In this document: positions 22,522 to 25,155 of the stretch, one piece after another
How positions within the stretch are numbered: the first letter of the stretch is position 1
Layout of the letters: every line of letters starts with the position of its first letter
Assembly (NCBI GenBank): GCA_964479445.1
Contig: CAYZMH010000054.1
Location: forward strand, 1 to 25,155
Origin: CAYZMH01 sp964479445
Lineage (GTDB): Bacteria; Bacteroidota; Bacteroidia; Bacteroidales; GCA-2748055
Direction: 5' to 3'
Length of the DNA stretch: 25,155 nt
The notes under the pieces: generated by a model
Database searches by the model: none
What the model saw: the letters and a program-made list of their open reading frames with translations, nothing else
What the model was told of the DNA's origin: nothing
Made by a program: the position numbers and the translations under genes

Positions 22522-25155
22522 ATGAATGAGAAGAAAGAGATGCCTGATTTACTATTTGAAGTCAGCTGGGAAGTGTGTAATAAGGTAGGAGGGATCCATA
22601 CAGTGGTGTCCACCAAGGCGATTTCGGTACTGAATGAACTGAAAGATAATTATATATTGATCGGACCCGATGTGTGGCGCGAAAGCGATGATCACCCCGA
22701 GTTTATCGAGGATGAATCGCTGTATGCCGACTGGCGCGAGCATGCGGCTTCGGAAGGGATCATGGTGCGTGTGGGACGGTGGAAAATATCGGGTAGTCCG
22801 ATCGCCGTGATGCTGGATTTCACCCCCTTCTTTACCAGGAAAGACGAGATCTTCAGCAAGCTATGGGAATCTTATAAGCTGGACTCCATCAGCGGTCAGT
22901 GGGATTATATAGAACCCACCCTCTTTGGATATGCAGCCGGTAAGACCATCGAGAGTTACATCCGTTATTACGGTCTCGCCGGTAAGCAGTTGGCCGCCCA
23001 CTTTCATGAGTGGATGACCGGGGGCGGACTCCTCTACCTGAAGGAGCACCAGCCCCAGGTGGGCACCGTGTTCACCACCCATGCCACGGCCGTAGGCAGG
23101 GCCATTGCCGGCAATAACCAGCCCCTTTACAGCAAGATGGAGTCATACAGCGGTGTGGCCAAAGCACGTGAGTTTAACCTGGTATCCAAGAACTCCCTGG
23201 AGATGACCTCAGCGAGGGAGGCCGATGCGTTTACCACGGTGAGCGATCTCACCTCCCGCGAGTGTGCACAGTTTCATAAAAAGGAGGTGGACCTGGTCAC
23301 GCCCAACGGATTCGAAGACAGCTTTGTTCCCGGGAAGAAGGAGTTTGAGAAAAAGCGAAAGGAGGCACGTGAGAAGTTGCTCCGGGTCGCATCGACCCTC
23401 TCCGGGGAAGAACTGGGCGATGACACCGTGCTGATCACCAACAGCGGTCGCTACGAGTTTAAGAACAAGGGGATCGACCTGTTCATTGATGCCCTGGGTG
23501 ACCTGAATAAGCATAAGAAATTACCGGGTAAAGCGGTGGCTTTTATCCTGATCCCCGCCAATCATTATGGTCCGCGCAAAGACCTGAAAGAAGCCATTGC
23601 CCGGAAAAAGAACGGGTTGAGCGAGGAAAAATTCCTGACCCACTACCTGCATTACCCGGAGCATGATCCTATCATGCAGCGGATCCGTGAAAACGGGTTT
23701 TCCAATGAAGCCGGGGACCAGGTCAAGATGATCTTCGTTCCGTCCTACCTGAATGGAAACGACGGGATCTTTGATATGCCCTATTATGATATCCTGATCG
23801 GAATGGATCTGAGCATTTTTCCATCCTACTACGAGCCCTGGGGGTACACACCCCTGGAGAGTTTGGCGTTCAGTATTCCCACGGTAACAACCACCCTGAC
23901 CGGTTTTGGATTATGGGTGAATGAGCGATACCCTGATACGGGGAACGGTATCACGGTAATTCCCCGGGATGACTTTAATGATGAGGAGGTTGCCAGGGGG
24001 ATCAGCGAGTTCATCGAAAAATATGGCAGTCTCAATGAACAGGAGCGTATAGCTGCACGCAAAAAAGCGTATGAAATATCGCGCATCGCGTTGTGGGAAA
24101 ATTTAATATCCCACTATCGGGATGCCTATTCACTGGCCCTGGAGCGTTCGGGCAGCCGTTCGGTGGGATATTACCGTGGCGAACGGGTAGAACAACTGCC
24201 GGAGACCGAAAAAGTGCTGGTGGATATCCACCCCGTATGGCGCAGGGTGTTGGTTCAACAGGACATCCCCGAGCGCCTGAAGCCCCTGGAGGAGTTATCT
24301 AAAAATCTCTGGTGGTCGTGGAACCAGGAAGCCAGGGATTTGTTCGAGTCGGTCGACCCGGAATTGTGGCAGGAGGTGGATCGCAACCCGATCATCCTGT
24401 TGGACCGCATCCCTTATGATACCCTGCGTGAGCTGGAAAAAAATAACAGCTTTTTGGAACGAATGGAGAGTGTATACAGGTCCTTCAGGGGGTATATGGA
24501 CGCTGAGCCAAAAAAGGAGCTCCCCTCGGTTACCTATTTCAGCATGGAGTACGGACTCCACAATTCGCTTAAAATCTATTCGGGCGGACTGGGTTTGCTG
24601 GCGGGGGATTACCTCAAGGAGGCCAGCGACTATAATATGGATATGGTGGGGGTCGGACTCCTCTACCGGTACGGGTATTTTACGCAGGTGATCTCCGCGG
24701 GCGGAGAGCAGGTGGCACATAATGAAGCACAGGACTTCTCCAAGTTACCGGTGATGCCCGTTCGCGATGAGAACGGCAACTGGATCACGATCCAGATGGT
24801 TTTCCCGGGACGAAGTCTCACCGCCCGGCTCTGGAAGGTGCAGATCGGCCGGGTGCCGTTATACCTGCTGGACACCGATTTCGAGGCGAACAAACCCCAC
24901 GACCGGCAGATCACCCACATGCTTTACGGGGGGGACAATGAAAACCGGTTCAAGCAGGAACTCCTGTTGGGAATTGGTGGCATCCGGGCCCTGCGTAAGA
25001 TGGGTATACAAACCGATCTTTATCACTGCAACGAGGGTCATGCCGCCTTTACCGGACTGGAAAGATTGAGGGAGTATATCCAGGAGCAGAACATGACCTT
25101 CCCCGAAGCGCGGGAGATCGTGCGTGCCTCCAGCCTGTTTACCACCCATACCCCG
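22522..25155 (+). CDS. GT3 glycogen synthase fused to GT35 alpha-glucan phosphorylase (3' end outside window)
   Basis: The frame is open for 878 codons to the window edge. Residues 10 to about 560 are a eukaryotic-type (GT3) glycogen synthase. It shows FEVSWEVCNKVGGIHTV near the start, HFHEWMTGG (160-168), FTTHAT (184-189) and SYYEPWGYTPLE with catalytic Glu438 and Glu446, matching yeast and animal enzymes motif for motif. From about residue 583 a GT35 phosphorylase begins, with a DUF3417-like N-domain (ELSKNLWWSWN), then YFSMEYGLH, IYSGGLGLLAGD, YHCNEGHAAF and FTTHTP at the cut. The pyridoxal-phosphate lysine lies beyond the window. The first half would add glucose from UDP-glucose to glycogen; the second would release glucose-1-phosphate. 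The start lies 119 bases after the GH57 stop codon, in the same operon. Some large Bacteroidota phosphorylases are known to have this build. Confidence 0.93.
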   Translation, partial: MNEKKEMPDLLFEVSWEVCNKVGGIHTVVSTKAISVLNELKDNYILIGPDVWRESDDHPEFIEDESLYADWREHAASEGIMVRVGRWKISGSPIAVMLDFTPFFTRKDEIFSKLWESYKLDSISGQWDYIEPTLFGYAAGKTIESYIRYYGLAGKQLAAHFHEWMTGGGLLYLKEHQPQVGTVFTTHATAVGRAIAGNNQPLYSKMESYSGVAKAREFNLVSKNSLEMTSAREADAFTTVSDLTSRECAQFHKKEVDLVTPNGFEDSFVPGKKEFEKKRKEAREKLLRVASTLSGEELGDDTVLITNSGRYEFKNKGIDLFIDALGDLNKHKKLPGKAVAFILIPANHYGPRKDLKEAIARKKNGLSEEKFLTHYLHYPEHDPIMQRIRENGFSNEAGDQVKMIFVPSYLNGNDGIFDMPYYDILIGMDLSIFPSYYEPWGYTPLESLAFSIPTVTTTLTGFGLWVNERYPDTGNGITVIPRDDFNDEEVARGISEFIEKYGSLNEQERIAARKKAYEISRIALWENLISHYRDAYSLALERSGSRSVGYYRGERVEQLPETEKVLVDIHPVWRRVLVQQDIPERLKPLEELSKNLWWSWNQEARDLFESVDPELWQEVDRNPIILLDRIPYDTLRELEKNNSFLERMESVYRSFRGYMDAEPKKELPSVTYFSMEYGLHNSLKIYSGGLGLLAGDYLKEASDYNMDMVGVGLLYRYGYFTQVISAGGEQVAHNEAQDFSKLPVMPVRDENGNWITIQMVFPGRSLTARLWKVQIGRVPLYLLDTDFEANKPHDRQITHMLYGGDNENRFKQELLLGIGGIRALRKMGIQTDLYHCNEGHAAFTGLERLREYIQEQNMTFPEAREIVRASSLFTTHTP

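Overview
The window looks like chromosomal DNA of a Bacteroidota bacterium, most likely order Bacteroidales or a close relative. This rests on gene content: an exported Tricorn-like S41 protease, DUF4369/TlpA-type lipoproteins, a K+-dependent membrane pyrophosphatase, and a eukaryotic-type glycogen synthase fused to a phosphorylase. It also rests on TAnnTTTG-like promoter boxes and the absence of strong Shine-Dalgarno sites. Most genes are GC-rich. Two stretches, about 5040-6290 and 7240-7770, are clearly AT-rich and look like accessory or decayed DNA.

Layout. (1) An exported Tricorn-family protease (134-3433, +) converges on a ComM/YifB AAA+ ATPase gene (3497-5035, -); a 12-bp tandem repeat containing a perfect palindrome lies between them. 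(2) An AT-rich island (5036-6288) holds a gene fragment, an intact VapBC-like toxin-antitoxin pair and a short remnant of an RHS core domain. (3) A metal-dependent amidohydrolase (6289-7239, +) is followed by an AT-rich gap. (4) A cation block: a large SOS1-like Na+/H+ antiporter with a cyclic-nucleotide-binding domain (7768-10776, -), a small membrane protein (10942-11562, -), and divergently a membrane pyrophosphatase (11811-14114, +) with residues expected of a Na+ or Na+/H+ pump. A strong bidirectional terminator follows. (5) A minus-strand operon (17374 to 14215) encodes two paralogous thioredoxin-fold lipoproteins that have both lost the CxxC redox motif, then LpxH of lipid A synthesis. 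(6) Divergent from it is a glycogen operon (17635 to the window end, +): GH133-type debranching enzyme, GT4 glycogen-synthase-like enzyme, GH57 glucanase-like enzyme with a basic disordered tail, and a GT3 glycogen synthase fused to a GT35 alpha-glucan phosphorylase, cut by the window edge.

How they work together. The glycogen operon appears to gather chain building (GT4 and GT3), chain remodelling or cleavage (GH57, GH133) and phosphorolysis (GT35) into one transcription unit, with opposing activities joined in one polypeptide. The pyrophosphatase can recover energy from PPi released by biosynthesis, including NDP-glucose formation, as an ion gradient that the neighbouring antiporter could exchange; this link is inference. 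The best candidates for a second look are the GT3-GT35 fusion, the amber codon inside the low-complexity tail of the GH57 gene, the cysteine-less TlpA pair, and the RHS remnant.
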